A DNA stretch of 50,857 bases from assembly GCA_031260355.1 (NCBI GenBank), contig JAIRJZ010000050.1, forward strand, positions 1 to 50,857. Direction: 5' to 3'. A program made the position numbers and the translations under genes. Numbering within the stretch: position 1 is the first letter of the stretch; every line of letters begins with the position of its first letter. The DNA is from Burkholderiales bacterium (lineage in GTDB: Bacteria > Pseudomonadota > Gammaproteobacteria > Burkholderiales > Casimicrobiaceae). Under the pieces are notes generated by a model. The model searched no databases. It had not been told where the DNA came from and saw only the letters and a program-made list of their open reading frames with translations. This document shows, piece by piece, positions 40,480 through 49,705 of this stretch.

Positions 40480-40610
40480 CAGGCGTGTTTTATAGAGGAA
40501 ACATTGGGGGAAAGGTTAACCGCAAAGAACTTCTTAAATGCTTTGTGCTTTCGGTATTCTCTGCAGAGCCTTGCAGGACAGGGAAAGCCGCTAGACGGCC
40601 CCCTTGTTTT

Positions 40611-40686
40611 CGTCATTGCGAGCGTAGCGAAGCAATCTAGCCGAGGTGTAAAAATTCTGGATTGCTTCGCTACGCTCGCAATGACG
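40611..40686. repeat. 27-bp perfect inverted repeat (MITE-like)
   Basis: The arms at 40611-40637 and 40660-40686 are perfect reverse complements and begin with CGTCATTGCGAGCG. The 22-base spacer holds CTAGCCGAGGTG. Elements with this TCATTGCGAGCG...GAAGCAATC pattern are scattered in many bacterial genomes. It lies in the 280-bp gap between trmB and gcvP, which contains no gene. Confidence 0.85.
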
Positions 40687-40759
40687 CTGCGACGGGCACG
40701 CTACGCTTTGCCCGCCCTGCGGGCTACCGCAGCGAACGAAACGCGGATTATGCCCGTAC

Positions 40760-43612
40760 TCATTGCTGGCAAGTGCACACCAGATGGCGGTCGCCGTACA
40801 CGTTGTCGATGCGCGCTACCGGCGGCCAGTATTTATCCGCTTTCAACGACGCCAACGGATACGCCGCCTGTTGGCGCGAATAACCATGCGACCATTTATC
40901 GGCGCAGACCATCGCGGCGGTGTGCGGCGCATTCTTCAGCGGGTTGTCGGCTTTGTCCATTATGCCGTCTTCGATCGCGCGGATTTCTTCACGGATGGCG
41001 ATCATTGCTGCGATGAAACGGTCGAGTTCGGCTTTCGATTCGCTTTCGGTCGGTTCGACCATCAAGGTGCCGGGGACAGGGAAGCTCATCGTCGGCGCAT
41101 GGAAGCCGTAATCCATCAACCGCTTGGCAACATCTTCGGCCTCAATGTTGGCCGTTGCCTTGAGCGGGCGAAGATCGAGAATGCATTCGTGCGCGACATG
41201 ACCGTCGGCGCCAGTGTAAAGAACCGGATAGTGCGCGGCCAGTTTTCGAGCGATGTAATTGGCGGCAAGAATCGCCGCTTCGCTGGCGGCAGCAAGACCA
41301 TCGGGGCCCATCATCGCCAGATACATCCACGAAATCGGAAGAATAGACGCGCTGCCGAACGGCGCCGCCGCAACGGCGCGCGCCGCGTTGCCCAGATAAC
41401 GGTGTCCCGGCAGGAACGGCGCCAGATGTTTCTTGACCCCGATCGGGCCGACGCCGGGCCCACCGCCGCCATGCGGGATCGCAAAGGTCTTGTGCAGGTT
41501 GAGGTGCGAAACATCGGCACCGAAATCACCGGGCGCTGCCAGCCCGACCAGCGCGTTCAAATTGGCGCCGTCGATATACACCTGACCGCCATGCCGGTGA
41601 ACGATTTCGCAGGCTTTGCGAATGGTCGTTTCAAACACGCCGTGCGTTGACGGATAAGTGATCATCGCCGCCGCCAAGGTGTCGGCGTGTTCGGCGGCGC
41701 GTGCTTCGAGATCGGCGATGTCGATATTGCCGTCGCTGTCGCAGCGGACGGTGACCACCTGCATTCCTGCCATGTGCGCCGACGCCGGATTGGTGCCGTG
41801 CGCCGAGGTCGGAATCAGGCAGATGTTGCGCTGCGTGTGTCCCTGCGAAGCGTGGAAGGCGCGGATCGCCATCAGCCCGGCGTATTCGCCCTGGGCGCCG
41901 GAATTGGGTTGCAACGAGAAGGCATCGTAACCGGTGACAGCGCACAAGCGCTGCGACAAATCGTCGATCAAGGCGCGATACCCCTGCGCCTGCTCCTTCG
42001 GCGCAAACGGGTGCAGAGCGGCGAATGGCGGCCAGGTAATCGGCACCATTTCGCTGGTGGCGTTCAGTTTCATCGTGCACGAACCGAGCGGAATCATCGT
42101 GCGGTCGAGCGCCAAATCCTTGTCGGCGAGACGGCGCAAATAACGCAGCATTTCGGTTTCGGTGTGGTAGCGGTTGAAGACGGGATGTTGCAGATACGGC
42201 GTCTTCCGTTGCAGCGTCGGCGGGATCGCTTCAACGGCGTGACCGAGCGCGTTACGCAGCGTCTCCTTGGCCAGCGTCAGTTTCTCTTTCGACAACACGA
42301 AAGAAAACGCTTCGAGAATGTTTTCGAGGTCGGCGGCGGTGGTGGTTTCGTCGAGCGAAATGCCCAGCGCACTCGAATCGATCTCGCGGAAATTCATCCC
42401 GTGCTTGCGGGCGCTGGCGTGCAAATCGGCCAGTTCGCCGCCGCCGGGAGTAATGGTCAACGTGCCGAAGAACGACGTGTTGACGATGGTGGCGTCGAGT
42501 TTGACCAGCGCCGCTTTCAGCGCGCCGGTGAAGTGGTGAACGCGTAAAGCGATGGCGCGCAGCCCATGGGGGCCGTGATAGACGGCATACATCGCGGCCA
42601 GCACCGCCAGCAGCACTTGTGCCGTACAGATGTTCGAGGTCGCTTTTTCGCGGCGAATGTGCTGCTCGCGCGTTTGCAGCGCCAGCCGATAAGCGGGAGC
42701 GCCTTGGGCATCAACCGAGACGCCGACCAGCCGCCCCGGCATCGAGCGTTTCAACGCGTCGCGTGTCGCCAGAAAACCGGCATGCGGTCCGCCGTAACCC
42801 ATCGGCACACCGAAACGCTGGGCGCTGCCGACGACGATATCGGCGCCCCAGGCGCCGGGCGCTTCAATCAGTGTCAGCGCCAGCAAATCGGCAGCAACGA
42901 TGAATACGCCGCCGCGCGCGTGTACCGCATCGGCCAGCGCCTTGTAATCGTGCAACCCGCCGTCAACTGCCGGAATTTGTACTAGCACGGCGAACGCATC
43001 GCTGCTCGCCGCAGCCGACGCCGGGCCGACGACTACCTGAATGCCGAGCGGCGCTGCGCGTGTCAGGATGACATCGCGCGTTTGCCGGAACACATCGTCG
43101 GCGACGAAGAACGTGGGCGATTTCGATGCGCTGGCGCTGCCAACGGAGCGCAGCGCCAGCGTCATCGCTTCGGCGGCAGCGTTGGCTTCGTCGAGCATCG
43201 AGGCGTTGGCGATGTCCATTCCGGTCAGGTCGCAGACCATCGTCTGAAACGCCAGCAATGCCTCCAGTCGGCCTTGCGAAATTTCCGGCTGGTACGGCGT
43301 ATAGGCGGTGTACCACGCCGGATTTTCGAGGATGTTGCGCAACAACACGGGAGGCATGTGCGTGCCGTAATAGCCCTGCCCGATGAAAGATTTCATCACG
43401 ACGTTTTTGTCGGCCAGCGCACGCAACTGCGCCAATGCGGCTTCTTCGCCGAGCGCGGCGGGTACGGCCAGCGGCGCTTTGCTGCGAATGGTTTTGGGAA
43501 CCGCCGCGTTGATCAGCGCGGCGCGCGAGGAAACGCCGATGGCGTCGAGCATCTCGGCCTGTTCGGCCGCCGTGGTGCCGATATGGCGGTGGGCGAAAGC
43601 GGTATGAGACAT
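40760..43612 (-). CDS. gcvP: glycine dehydrogenase (decarboxylating), P-protein
   Basis: The P-protein decarboxylates glycine with PLP and transfers aminomethyl to lipoyl-GcvH. It is the single-chain form of 950 residues. The PLP-lysine motif is [23 protein letters not shown]. Other landmarks are the N-terminal [35 protein letters not shown] and [19 protein letters not shown] placed the start at ATG 43612 (MSHTAFAH) rather than a TTG at 43618. It is the last gene of the gcv operon, 53 bp after gcvH. Confidence 0.97.
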   Translation of the reverse strand: MSHTAFAHRHIGTTAAEQAEMLDAIGVSSRAALINAAVPKTIRSKAPLAVPAALGEEAALAQLRALADKNVVMKSFIGQGYYGTHMPPVLLRNILENPAWYTAYTPYQPEISQGRLEALLAFQTMVCDLTGMDIANASMLDEANAAAEAMTLALRSVGSASASKSPTFFVADDVFRQTRDVILTRAAPLGIQVVVGPASAAASSDAFAVLVQIPAVDGGLHDYKALADAVHARGGVFIVAADLLALTLIEAPGAWGADIVVGSAQRFGVPMGYGGPHAGFLATRDALKRSMPGRLVGVSVDAQGAPAYRLALQTREQHIRREKATSNICTAQVLLAVLAAMYAVYHGPHGLRAIALRVHHFTGALKAALVKLDATIVNTSFFGTLTITPGGGELADLHASARKHGMNFREIDSSALGISLDETTTAADLENILEAFSFVLSKEKLTLAKETLRNALGHAVEAIPPTLQRKTPYLQHPVFNRYHTETEMLRYLRRLADKDLALDRTMIPLGSCTMKLNATSEMVPITWPPFAALHPFAPKEQAQGYRALIDDLSQRLCAVTGYDAFSLQPNSGAQGEYAGLMAIRAFHASQGHTQRNICLIPTSAHGTNPASAHMAGMQVVTVRCDSDGNIDIADLEARAAEHADTLAAAMITYPSTHGVFETTIRKACEIVHRHGGQVYIDGANLNALVGLAAPGDFGADVSHLNLHKTFAIPHGGGGPGVGPIGVKKHLAPFLPGHRYLGNAARAVAAAPFGSASILPISWMYLAMMGPDGLAAASEAAILAANYIARKLAAHYPVLYTGADGHVAHECILDLRPLKATANIEAEDVAKRLMDYGFHAPTMSFPVPGTLMVEPTESESKAELDRFIAAMIAIREEIRAIEDGIMDKADNPLKNAPHTAAMVCADKWSHGYSRQQAAYPLASLKADKYWPPVARIDNVYGDRHLVCTCQQ

Positions 43613-43665
43613 GGACAAGGCCTATAGTGTTTCTGAAAACGGAGCGGGTGGCGTGTGCGAAGGGG

Positions 43666-44043
43666 CTAGATTTCTTTCGCGTAAGCAGCGGCGTCGAGCA
43701 ACGCGGCAAAAGCATTGTCGTCGGCCGGTTGGAGCTTGAACAGCCAGGCGTCGTAAGCATTTTGGTTGACCAGTTCCGGTGTGCTCGTCACCGCTTCGTT
43801 TTGCGCGGTGACGGTGCCGGCGATCGGCGCGTAAACATCGGATGCGGCCTTTACCGATTCGACAACAGTGCAGGCTTCACCGGCGGCCAACGCGCGACCG
43901 ACGGCGGGCAGTTCGATGAACACGAGATCGCCGAGCGCCTCCTGCGCGTGGTCGGTGATGCCGATGGTCAAGGAGCCGTCGGCTTCGCGGCGCACCCACT
44001 CGTGGCTGGTGGTGTATTTGAGGTCGGCGGGAATCTGGCTCAT
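43666..44043 (-). CDS. gcvH: glycine cleavage system H-protein
   Basis: GcvH carries the lipoyl arm between P-, T- and L-proteins. It has [25 protein letters not shown] at the N-terminus (split here between residues 9 and 33) and the lipoylated Lys in [17 protein letters not shown]. The length of 125 residues is normal. A ribosome binding site (GAGGA) precedes the start. Confidence 0.96.
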   Translation of the reverse strand: MSQIPADLKYTTSHEWVRREADGSLTIGITDHAQEALGDLVFIELPAVGRALAAGEACTVVESVKAASDVYAPIAGTVTAQNEAVTSTPELVNQNAYDAWLFKLQPADDNAFAALLDAAAYAKEI

Positions 44044-44065
44044 GGTGTAATCCTCGAAAATGAAA

Positions 44066-44602
44066 TTACTGCGATGATGATCGGACGATGTGAAAAAGTT
44101 TGGTGATCCGGTAGAACCCGATAGCCTCAGTGCTTACAACAGCAAAAAAGGAGAGCAGTCCGAGAAGATCGCCGCGGACGTAATACAAATTCAAAAAAAA
44201 CTGATATTCCAGAATGTTTGCGGAGGGAGCTATAAGCGTTTCACGAAAACAGATAAAAATCACCCAATAAACAGTCCAAACGATCAGCGATGTTGTGAAA
44301 AAAACAGGAACAAACAAACAGGTGAACTCGGTAATAAAGTGAGGGTTGTCGTCTCCTCCGCTGGCGAAATACGATGCGGAAATCCCCCAAGCAGTAATAA
44401 CGAAAACAGCGATACCTTGGTAGAGAGACAGCCAAGACCAGAGCGGGTTTTCGTAGCGAAAAAAACCGCAGTAGACCAAGGGGATAAAAAGCAGAAAAGA
44501 AGCGGCGAGATAGCACCCCTTAATCCGGGAGCTAATCTCTTTCCTGCCAAGCTCTTGGGCAAGACGCTTGGCGTTGAACAAACGAATCGGCAAAAAAGCC
44601 AT
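44066..44602 (-). CDS. unknown membrane protein inside the gcv operon
   Basis: I do not recognise this 178-residue protein. It has about four membrane helices: [16 protein letters not shown] (around residues 33-48), [20 protein letters not shown] (60-79), [20 protein letters not shown] (96-115) and [20 protein letters not shown] (146-165). Its ATG immediately follows the gcvT stop codon (TAAATG), so it is read with gcvT. The codon use is more AT-rich than in the flanking gcv genes. Its place between gcvT and gcvH is unusual; nothing in the sequence links it to glycine. Confidence 0.75.
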   Translation of the reverse strand: MAFLPIRLFNAKRLAQELGRKEISSRIKGCYLAASFLLFIPLVYCGFFRYENPLWSWLSLYQGIAVFVITAWGISASYFASGGDDNPHFITEFTCLFVPVFFTTSLIVWTVYWVIFICFRETLIAPSANILEYQFFLNLYYVRGDLLGLLSFFAVVSTEAIGFYRITKLFHIVRSSSQ

Positions 44603-45799
44603 TTAGATGCCTATGAGTGTTTTGCCTTGCTTGACGAACGGTGGCTTGACGACGCGCGCCTTCAATTGCTTGTCACGCACCGCGACGGCAACGGTGTCGC
44701 CGTCTTGTACGGCGCTCGGCAACCGTGCCAGCGCGATGGCGCGACCCAGCGTCGGGCTGAACGTACCGCTGGTGATTTCGCCGTCACCGTGGTCGGTGTG
44801 AACGGTCTGATGGGCGCGCAGCACGCCGCCGCTGTCGAGCAGCAGTAGGCCAGTGAGGTGGCGCGTCGGCGGCTGCGCCAGCAGCGCCGTTTTGCCGACG
44901 AAGTCACGCGCGGCGTCCTTGAAATCGACCGTCCAGGTCAAGCCGGATTCGAGAGGCGACACGTTTTCGTCCATGTCCTGCCCGTAGAGATTCATTCCGG
45001 CCTCAAGGCGCAACGTGTCGCGGGAGCCGAGGCCGCATGGCCGCACCCCGGCGGCGTCGAGTTGTTGCCAGAGCGTCACGATGGCATCGTGCGGCGCGAT
45101 GATTTCAAAACCGTCTTCGCCGGTGTAGCCGGTGCGCGCGATGAAGAACGCGGTGCTGTGCTTTTCCCCCTCTCCCGCCCCCCCGATCAAAAACGCTTCG
45201 GGGGCAGGCTCTTCGGGGCGCCCGCCCCCGCAAGGGGGGAGGGAAAGCCCAGCATTGGTCACGGCCACTGCCGAGAAAGGTTTCAATTCGTCAGTCGCCG
45301 GTTTCGCGTCCGGCAATATTTGCCAGACGCGGTCACGGGCGTTCGGTCCCTGGACGGCGAGGATGCCGAGGTCGCTGCGGCGCTGGATGGTGACGGCGGG
45401 CGCATGTTTGGCGCGTAACGACTCAAACCAGGCGGCATCTTTGTCGGCGGTGCCGGCGTTGACGACGACCCGGAAAAACGATTCGTCGAGGAAATAGACG
45501 ATCAAATCGTCGAGCACATGACCATCGTCGCGCAGCAGGCATGAATAAAGCGCCCGTCCCGGCGTTTGCAGTTTTTCGACGTCGTTGGCGAGGGCGTAAC
45601 GCAGAAAAGCACGCACCCCGTCGCCCTTCATGTCGAGCACGACCATGTGTGAAACGTCGAACATTCCGGCGTCGCGGCGAACCGCGTGGTGCTCCTCGAT
45701 CTGTGAGCCGTAATTGACCGGCATGTCCCAGCCGCCGAAATCAACCATCCGCGCCGAAGCGGCGCGGTGCAAGGTGTTCAAAGCAGTTTTTTTGAGCAA
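44603..45799 (-). CDS. gcvT: aminomethyltransferase, T-protein of glycine cleavage
   Basis: GcvT releases ammonia from the aminomethyl-lipoyl arm and forms 5,10-methylene-THF. The N-terminal motif [28 protein letters not shown]-type [26 protein letters not shown] and [16 protein letters not shown] are characteristic. The open frame begins at ATG 45862, but the usual family N-terminus corresponds to [16 protein letters not shown] at 45799 with AAAGGG 6 bp upstream gives [10 protein letters not shown] and is the most likely start; ATG 45841 is the alternative. A central insert ([20 protein letters not shown]) is more Pro/Gly-rich than usual. Confidence 0.9.
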   Translation of the reverse strand: MLKKTALNTLHRAASARMVDFGGWDMPVNYGSQIEEHHAVRRDAGMFDVSHMVVLDMKGDGVRAFLRYALANDVEKLQTPGRALYSCLLRDDGHVLDDLIVYFLDESFFRVVVNAGTADKDAAWFESLRAKHAPAVTIQRRSDLGILAVQGPNARDRVWQILPDAKPATDELKPFSAVAVTNAGLSLPPCGGGRPEEPAPEAFLIGGAGEGEKHSTAFFIARTGYTGEDGFEIIAPHDAIVTLWQQLDAAGVRPCGLGSRDTLRLEAGMNLYGQDMDENVSPLESGLTWTVDFKDAARDFVGKTALLAQPPTRHLTGLLLLDSGGVLRAHQTVHTDHGDGEITSGTFSPTLGRAIALARLPSAVQDGDTVAVAVRDKQLKARVVKPPFVKQGKTLIGI

Positions 45800-45849
45800 G
45801 GTTATCCCTTTGTCGGCAACGTGGAATCGCGCAGGGCGCATAAAATCGC

Positions 45850-45878
45850 AGCTTAAAGGCATTGCGGAAGACTGTCAA
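45850..45878 (-). promoter_or_regulatory. weak candidate promoter of the gcv operon
   Basis: A consensus -35 TTGACA lies at 45873-45878 on the minus strand, but the -10 at 17 bp (TAAGCT) is poor. If real, transcription would start near 45840 and the ATG codons at 45862 and 45841 would not be usable, which would favour the TTG start. Confidence 0.3.
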
Positions 45879-46046
45879 AGCACCGCGTCCTATAGTGAAC
45901 GGCGCAAACCTTTATACGTCGTAGGCTTCACCTTGCCGTACGGTTCGTGCTGCCAGCGGCTTGCTTCCTTGTCTAAAAAATTATGCAGCCGACGATATAA
46001 TGCGCGGCAATATTTCCGGGCAGGCGCATAACCGATCGGGGCAGGC

Positions 46047-46739
46047 ATGAGACGAATCAGACGGTGGCTCAAATGGGGCATTTTGTCGCTGCTGCTGGCC
46101 GGAATCCTTTATTTGTGCTGGCTTTTTGCGCAGGTGGCCTGGTGGAATATGGTCAACCCGCGTGAGACGGCGGTCATGACGGAGCGGCTGGCTGTCCTGA
46201 GGGACAAAGACCCTCAGGCGGTCTTGCGGCAGACCTGGGTGCCTTACGAGCGAATCTCCAGACCGCTGAAACTCGCCGTCGTTGCCGCCGAGGACGACCG
46301 TTTTCTCGACCACAGCGGCTTCGACTGGGACGGCATGACGCAGGCGCTGGAAAAAAACCTGAAACGCGGCAAGACCGTCGCTGGCGGCTCGACGATCAGC
46401 CAGCAACTCGCCAAAAACCTGTTTCTGTCGTCCGAGCGCAGCTACACGCGAAAAATCAAAGAGGCGATCATCACCGTGATGATCGAAGCGGTGTGGAGCA
46501 AACAACGCATTCTCGAGGTGTATTTGAATGTCGCCGAATGGGGCGACGGCATTTTCGGCGCCGAAGCGGCGGCGCGTCACTATTACGGGATCAGCGCTGC
46601 GCAATTGAACGCGTCGCAGGCGGCGCGTTTGGCGGTGATGCTGCCCAATCCGCGTCGTTATCAAAAAAGTTTTCCGCCGCGCCTCGAGGCGCACGCGCAA
46701 CGAATCGAAAAACGAATGTGGGCGTCGGAAGTGCCGTGA
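46047..46739 (+). CDS. mtgA: monofunctional peptidoglycan transglycosylase
   Basis: MtgA polymerises glycan strands from lipid II. It has an N-terminal membrane anchor (GILSLLLAGILYLCWLFAQV), the catalytic-Glu motif VVAAEDDRFLDHSGFDWDG, GGSTISQQLAKNLFLS with the second motif, RKIKEAIITVMIE and EVYLNVAEWGDGIFG. These are the conserved GT51 motifs. The length of 230 residues is normal. It is divergent from gcvT. Confidence 0.96.
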   Translation: MRRIRRWLKWGILSLLLAGILYLCWLFAQVAWWNMVNPRETAVMTERLAVLRDKDPQAVLRQTWVPYERISRPLKLAVVAAEDDRFLDHSGFDWDGMTQALEKNLKRGKTVAGGSTISQQLAKNLFLSSERSYTRKIKEAIITVMIEAVWSKQRILEVYLNVAEWGDGIFGAEAAARHYYGISAAQLNASQAARLAVMLPNPRRYQKSFPPRLEAHAQRIEKRMWASEVP

Positions 46740-46755
46740 GGGCGGAGAGCCGTTT

Positions 46756-46784
46756 CTGGACCCCCGTTTTAACGGGGAATGACG
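46756..46784. repeat. dRS3-like palindromic repeat
   Basis: CTGGACCCCCGTTTTAACGG followed by GGAATGACG is a variant copy of the 39628 element. Confidence 0.65.
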
Positions 46785-46832
46785 TTTTCGTCTTTCTCCC
46801 GCGAGGCGCGCGCGTTTGTATAAGTGCATAAA

Positions 46833-46862
46833 CAGAAGGGCGGCAATGCTGCCGCCCTTCTG
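46833..46862. terminator. stem-loop between convergent mtgA and cytochrome c
   Basis: CAGAAGGGCGGCA and TGCCGCCCTTCTG form a perfect 13-bp stem with an ATGC loop. It lies between two convergent genes and probably ends both, though T runs are short. Confidence 0.8.
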
Positions 46863-46891
46863 CGTCGGAATAACGAAATCCGGCTACCCGA

Positions 46892-47206
46892 TTACTTTAC
46901 CGACAGGATGTAATTGACCATCGCTTTGAGGTCTTCGTCTGACGGCTGCGTCTGTGGAGGCATCGGCGCGTTACCCCAAACCCCTCTGCTGCCCTTTCTG
47001 ACATCATCGAACAAATGTGCTGCCGCATCGGCTTTGCCGGCATTTTTCTTGGCAATTTCCTGATACGACGGGCCGATCGCCTTCTTGTCAGCTTTGTGGC
47101 AAGCCGTGCATTTGTATTTTTTGGTCAGATCTTCACCGCTTTCCGCTTGCGCGATACCAGTGGCGAGAAGGGCGGCGAAAGGAAGCAGCAACAGCATTTT
47201 TTTCAT
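46892..47206 (-). CDS. small periplasmic c-type cytochrome, copy 2
   Basis: This 104-residue protein has signal peptide MKKMLLLLPFAALLATGIAQA, heme motif CTACH at residues 33-37 and a Met ligand in APMPPQ. The N-terminal 25 residues and overall length match the gene at 20107-20421 almost exactly, and the DNA is also very similar at the start, so it is a duplicate. A CGGAG ribosome binding site precedes the ATG at 47206; a longer open frame to 47260 is less likely. Confidence 0.92.
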   Translation of the reverse strand: MKKMLLLLPFAALLATGIAQAESGEDLTKKYKCTACHKADKKAIGPSYQEIAKKNAGKADAAAHLFDDVRKGSRGVWGNAPMPPQTQPSDEDLKAMVNYILSVK

Positions 47207-47334
47207 GAAAACTCCGGGAAATAGAAAAAGGCAAACATGATCATCATAGCGGAAGATCAAGTGTTTTTACGACTACAATGCGAAAAATCCCATTTTTTTG
47301 AGATAGTCGTCGGTAACGCATTGTTATACAAAAA

Positions 47335-48015
47335 ATGCACACGAATCCGTTATTGCCCCTTCACGCGATAGGCCTTTTGGGCGGAACCTTCGACCCCGTT
47401 CATAAAGGGCATTTGGCCATCGCTCGTGCGGTCAATGTTTATTTCGGTCTGGATCATGTGCGGCTGGTTCCGGCGCGCGCGCCGGTGCATCGGCCAATAC
47501 CGGCGGCCAGCGCCGACCATCGGCTGGCAATGTTGCGGTTGGCGGCGGCGCCGTATCCGGAACTGGTGGTTGATACCCGTGAGATCGACAGCCCGCGACA
47601 AAACTACACGCTGTGGACATTGCAAAGCTTGCGCGCCGAATATCCCGGCGCCGCGTTGCTGTGGATCATCGGTGAGGACGCTTTCGCGCAACTGTCGGGC
47701 TGGCACCGCTGGCGAGAATTGTTTGATGCGGCGCATTTCGTGGTCATCAACCGCGGGACGGGCGCTCCCGCTGTTTTTCCGGAAGCCTTGCAGGCGGCGG
47801 CAACTTCTCGTTTGACCGAAAATAAGCGGGCGCTCACTTCCTGTCCATCGGGTATGATTTACCGATTGACCTTACCGCAGCAGCCGGCGTCGAGCACGCA
47901 GATCCGGGCAGCGCTGGCGGCGGGGCGCGGCGAGGACATTGCCGATTTGCTTCCGACGGCGGTTTTGGCCTATATTGCGCGGCACACTCTTTATCAGACA
48001 ACAACTCATGGCTAA
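47335..48015 (+). CDS. nadD: nicotinate-nucleotide adenylyltransferase
   Basis: It makes deamido-NAD from nicotinate mononucleotide and ATP in NAD biosynthesis. The nucleotidyltransferase motif GLLGGTFDPVHKGHLAIARA is at the N-terminus, LWIIGEDAFAQLSGWHRW in the middle, and PASSTQIRAALAAGR near the C-terminus. The length of 226 residues is normal. It overlaps rsfS by 8 bp. Confidence 0.96.
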   Translation: MHTNPLLPLHAIGLLGGTFDPVHKGHLAIARAVNVYFGLDHVRLVPARAPVHRPIPAASADHRLAMLRLAAAPYPELVVDTREIDSPRQNYTLWTLQSLRAEYPGAALLWIIGEDAFAQLSGWHRWRELFDAAHFVVINRGTGAPAVFPEALQAAATSRLTENKRALTSCPSGMIYRLTLPQQPASSTQIRAALAAGRGEDIADLLPTAVLAYIARHTLYQTTTHG

Positions 48016-48532
48016 ATCGAAACAGGCTCTGCAAAAGGTCGCGATCGCGGCTCTCGAAGACATCAAGGCGCAGGACACCGTTGTGCTCGATGTGCAAAAA
48101 CTCACGCCGTTGTACGACACGCTGGTGATCGCCAGCGCGTCGTCCGCGCGCCAGACCAAGGCGCTGGCGCAGCATGTGCGTGACAAGCTGAAAGAAGCCG
48201 GGGCGACGATCATTGGTGTCGAGGGCGAGGAAGGCGGTGAATGGGTGCTGGTCGATGCCGGCGATATCGTCGTTCATGTGATGCAGCCGGCGATTCGCGC
48301 CCACTACAACCTCGAAGAACTGTGGTCGCTGCCGATGCCGCCGCGGGCGCCGGTCAAGAAGACGGCGGCAGCGGCGAAAGCCGTGAAAGCACCGCCGAAA
48401 GAACCTCTGAAAAAAAAGCTTGTCCGAAAAACGGTCGCGAAAACAGTGAAAAAGGCGGCGGTGAAAAAGACGGCGGTAAAAAAGGCAGTCAAAAAAGTAG
48501 CGAAGAAGGCCGGAAAAACGACGGCGGGTTGA
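48008..48532 (+). CDS. rsfS: ribosome silencing factor RsfS with a histone-like tail
   Basis: RsfS (RsfA/Iojap) binds ribosomal protein L14 and blocks joining of the subunits in starved cells. The core domain, residues 1-110, has IAALEDIKAQDTVVLDVQKL, YDTLVIASASSARQTKALAQ and DAGDIVVHVMQPAIRAHYNLEELW. From about residue 112 a tail of roughly 60 residues follows, composed almost only of Lys, Ala, Val, Pro and Thr, with repeats such as KKAAVKKTAVKKAVKKVAKK. Most RsfS proteins end near 110-120 residues. The tail resembles histone-H1-like or AlgP-type repeats. The start at 48008 overlaps nadD. Confidence 0.95.
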   Translation: MAKSKQALQKVAIAALEDIKAQDTVVLDVQKLTPLYDTLVIASASSARQTKALAQHVRDKLKEAGATIIGVEGEEGGEWVLVDAGDIVVHVMQPAIRAHYNLEELWSLPMPPRAPVKKTAAAAKAVKAPPKEPLKKKLVRKTVAKTVKKAAVKKTAVKKAVKKVAKKAGKTTAG

Positions 48533-48541
48533 AATCCGGCG

Positions 48542-49015
48542 ATGCGGGTGAAAATCATTGCGTTCGGACAGCGGTTGCCCGATTGGATGGCGGCAGGCGT
48601 TGACGATTATCTGCGGCGGCTGCCGCGCGATTACCGTGCCGAAGTCGTCGAGTTGAAACCGGAGGCGCGTGACCGCGGCAAAACCGTCGCGCAGATGCTG
48701 ACGGCGGAAGCAGCGCGCATAGAAGAACTCTGTGCCGCCGGGGGCATGTTGAAAGTCGTGCTTGATGAGCGCGGGCAACTGTGGGACACCCGGCAACTGG
48801 CGCAAAAGCTCACGCAATGGCGCGAGGCGGCGTGCGACGTGGCGTTCATCCTTGGCAGCGCCGATGGGCTTGACGCAGGGTTGAAAGCGGGTGCCGACGC
48901 ACGCTGGTCGCTGTCGCCGCTGACCTTGCCGCACGGGCTGGCGCGGATCGTGGTGGCGGAACAGCTTTACCGCGCCGTCAGCCTGAACGCCGGCCACCCG
49001 TACCACCGGGAGTGA
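48542..49015 (+). CDS. rlmH: 23S rRNA (pseudouridine1915-N3)-methyltransferase
   Basis: RlmH is a small SPOUT methyltransferase acting on 23S rRNA in assembled ribosomes. It has VKIIAFGQRLPDWMAAGVDDY at the start, the knot motif FILGSADGLDAGLKAGAD and LPHGLARIVVAEQLYRA at the end, finishing GHPYHRE. The length is 157 residues. It belongs to a nadD-rsfS-rlmH operon. Confidence 0.96.
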   Translation: MRVKIIAFGQRLPDWMAAGVDDYLRRLPRDYRAEVVELKPEARDRGKTVAQMLTAEAARIEELCAAGGMLKVVLDERGQLWDTRQLAQKLTQWREAACDVAFILGSADGLDAGLKAGADARWSLSPLTLPHGLARIVVAEQLYRAVSLNAGHPYHRE

Positions 49016-49083
49016 CAGGAAAGCATCGAAACCGTCTATCATGGAAGGTGAAACGAAAGGATGGCAAGGTGGTAGAAAGCAAA

Positions 49084-49650
49084 ATGCGGAGCAAAACTCG
49101 CAAAAGCGCGGCAGGAATCGCATTGGCGGCAATGGTGCTGGTGTTGAGCGCCTGCGGTGGCAGTACGCTGTCCGGCGCGTCGGGCGACCCGCCGGGAGAC
49201 AATAAGCCATTGCGCGGCCTGGCGGCGCCGCTGTTTTCCAAAGGCGGTTCCAGCGCCCAAGGTAAAATCACGATTTATCAGAAGGATGACCGCTGGCAGT
49301 TGTCGGTGACGATTTTCTCGTTGTCGCCGGGGGCGTCATACCGGTTGGCGTTTTTCGACAACGGCAATTGCTCGTCGCCGAACGCCTTTTCGGCGGGCAA
49401 ACTGTGGTCGCCACCCGATATGCCAGAGGGAATCCGGCCGGACAAGTGGATTCCCCTCCTGCATGCCGATACGCTCGGCAACCTCGATGCCGTCACCCGT
49501 CTGCCGAATCCGGGACGGCATAACGAGGAAGTGTTCCGCAAACGCAGCGTTCTCGTTTTTGTCGGTGACACTGTGCGAGAATTGGCGCCGGGCGTTTCCA
49601 ACGAGGTGGCGGCTTGCGGCGTTTTTGATACGATTCAGACTTTGCTTTGA
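49084..49650 (+). CDS. putative lipoprotein resembling Cu/Zn superoxide dismutase, ligands lost
   Basis: This 188-residue product has a lipoprotein signal peptide with lipobox LSAC (Cys at residue 24). A Ser/Gly linker leads to a beta-sandwich-like domain. The segment NGNCSSPNAFSAGKLWSP aligns well with the SodC pattern (G)DCSSPDxxSAGGHFNP, and LHADTLGNLDAV with the GDLGN part. But the HxH copper-binding motif and the His of GGHFNP are replaced (YRLAFF and GKLWSP). I infer a SodC fold without enzyme activity. The start at 49084 (MRSKTRKS) is preferred over the one at 49012, which overlaps rlmH. Confidence 0.65.
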   Translation: MRSKTRKSAAGIALAAMVLVLSACGGSTLSGASGDPPGDNKPLRGLAAPLFSKGGSSAQGKITIYQKDDRWQLSVTIFSLSPGASYRLAFFDNGNCSSPNAFSAGKLWSPPDMPEGIRPDKWIPLLHADTLGNLDAVTRLPNPGRHNEEVFRKRSVLVFVGDTVRELAPGVSNEVAACGVFDTIQTLL

Positions 49651-49705
49651 GGATACGGCGGCAGGGCAAGAGGCGCACCGCTTTTTTTACGAGATAGGGA
49701 CTGTT

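Noticed and set aside
45863-46046. glycine riboswitch upstream of gcvT
   Set aside because: I looked for the conserved glycine-aptamer segments on the minus strand and did not see them. A covariance search would be decisive.
49012-49083. longer N-terminus of the SodC-like lipoprotein
   Set aside because: It would put 24 charged residues before the signal peptide and overlap rlmH. The ATG at 49084 gives a normal lipoprotein signal.
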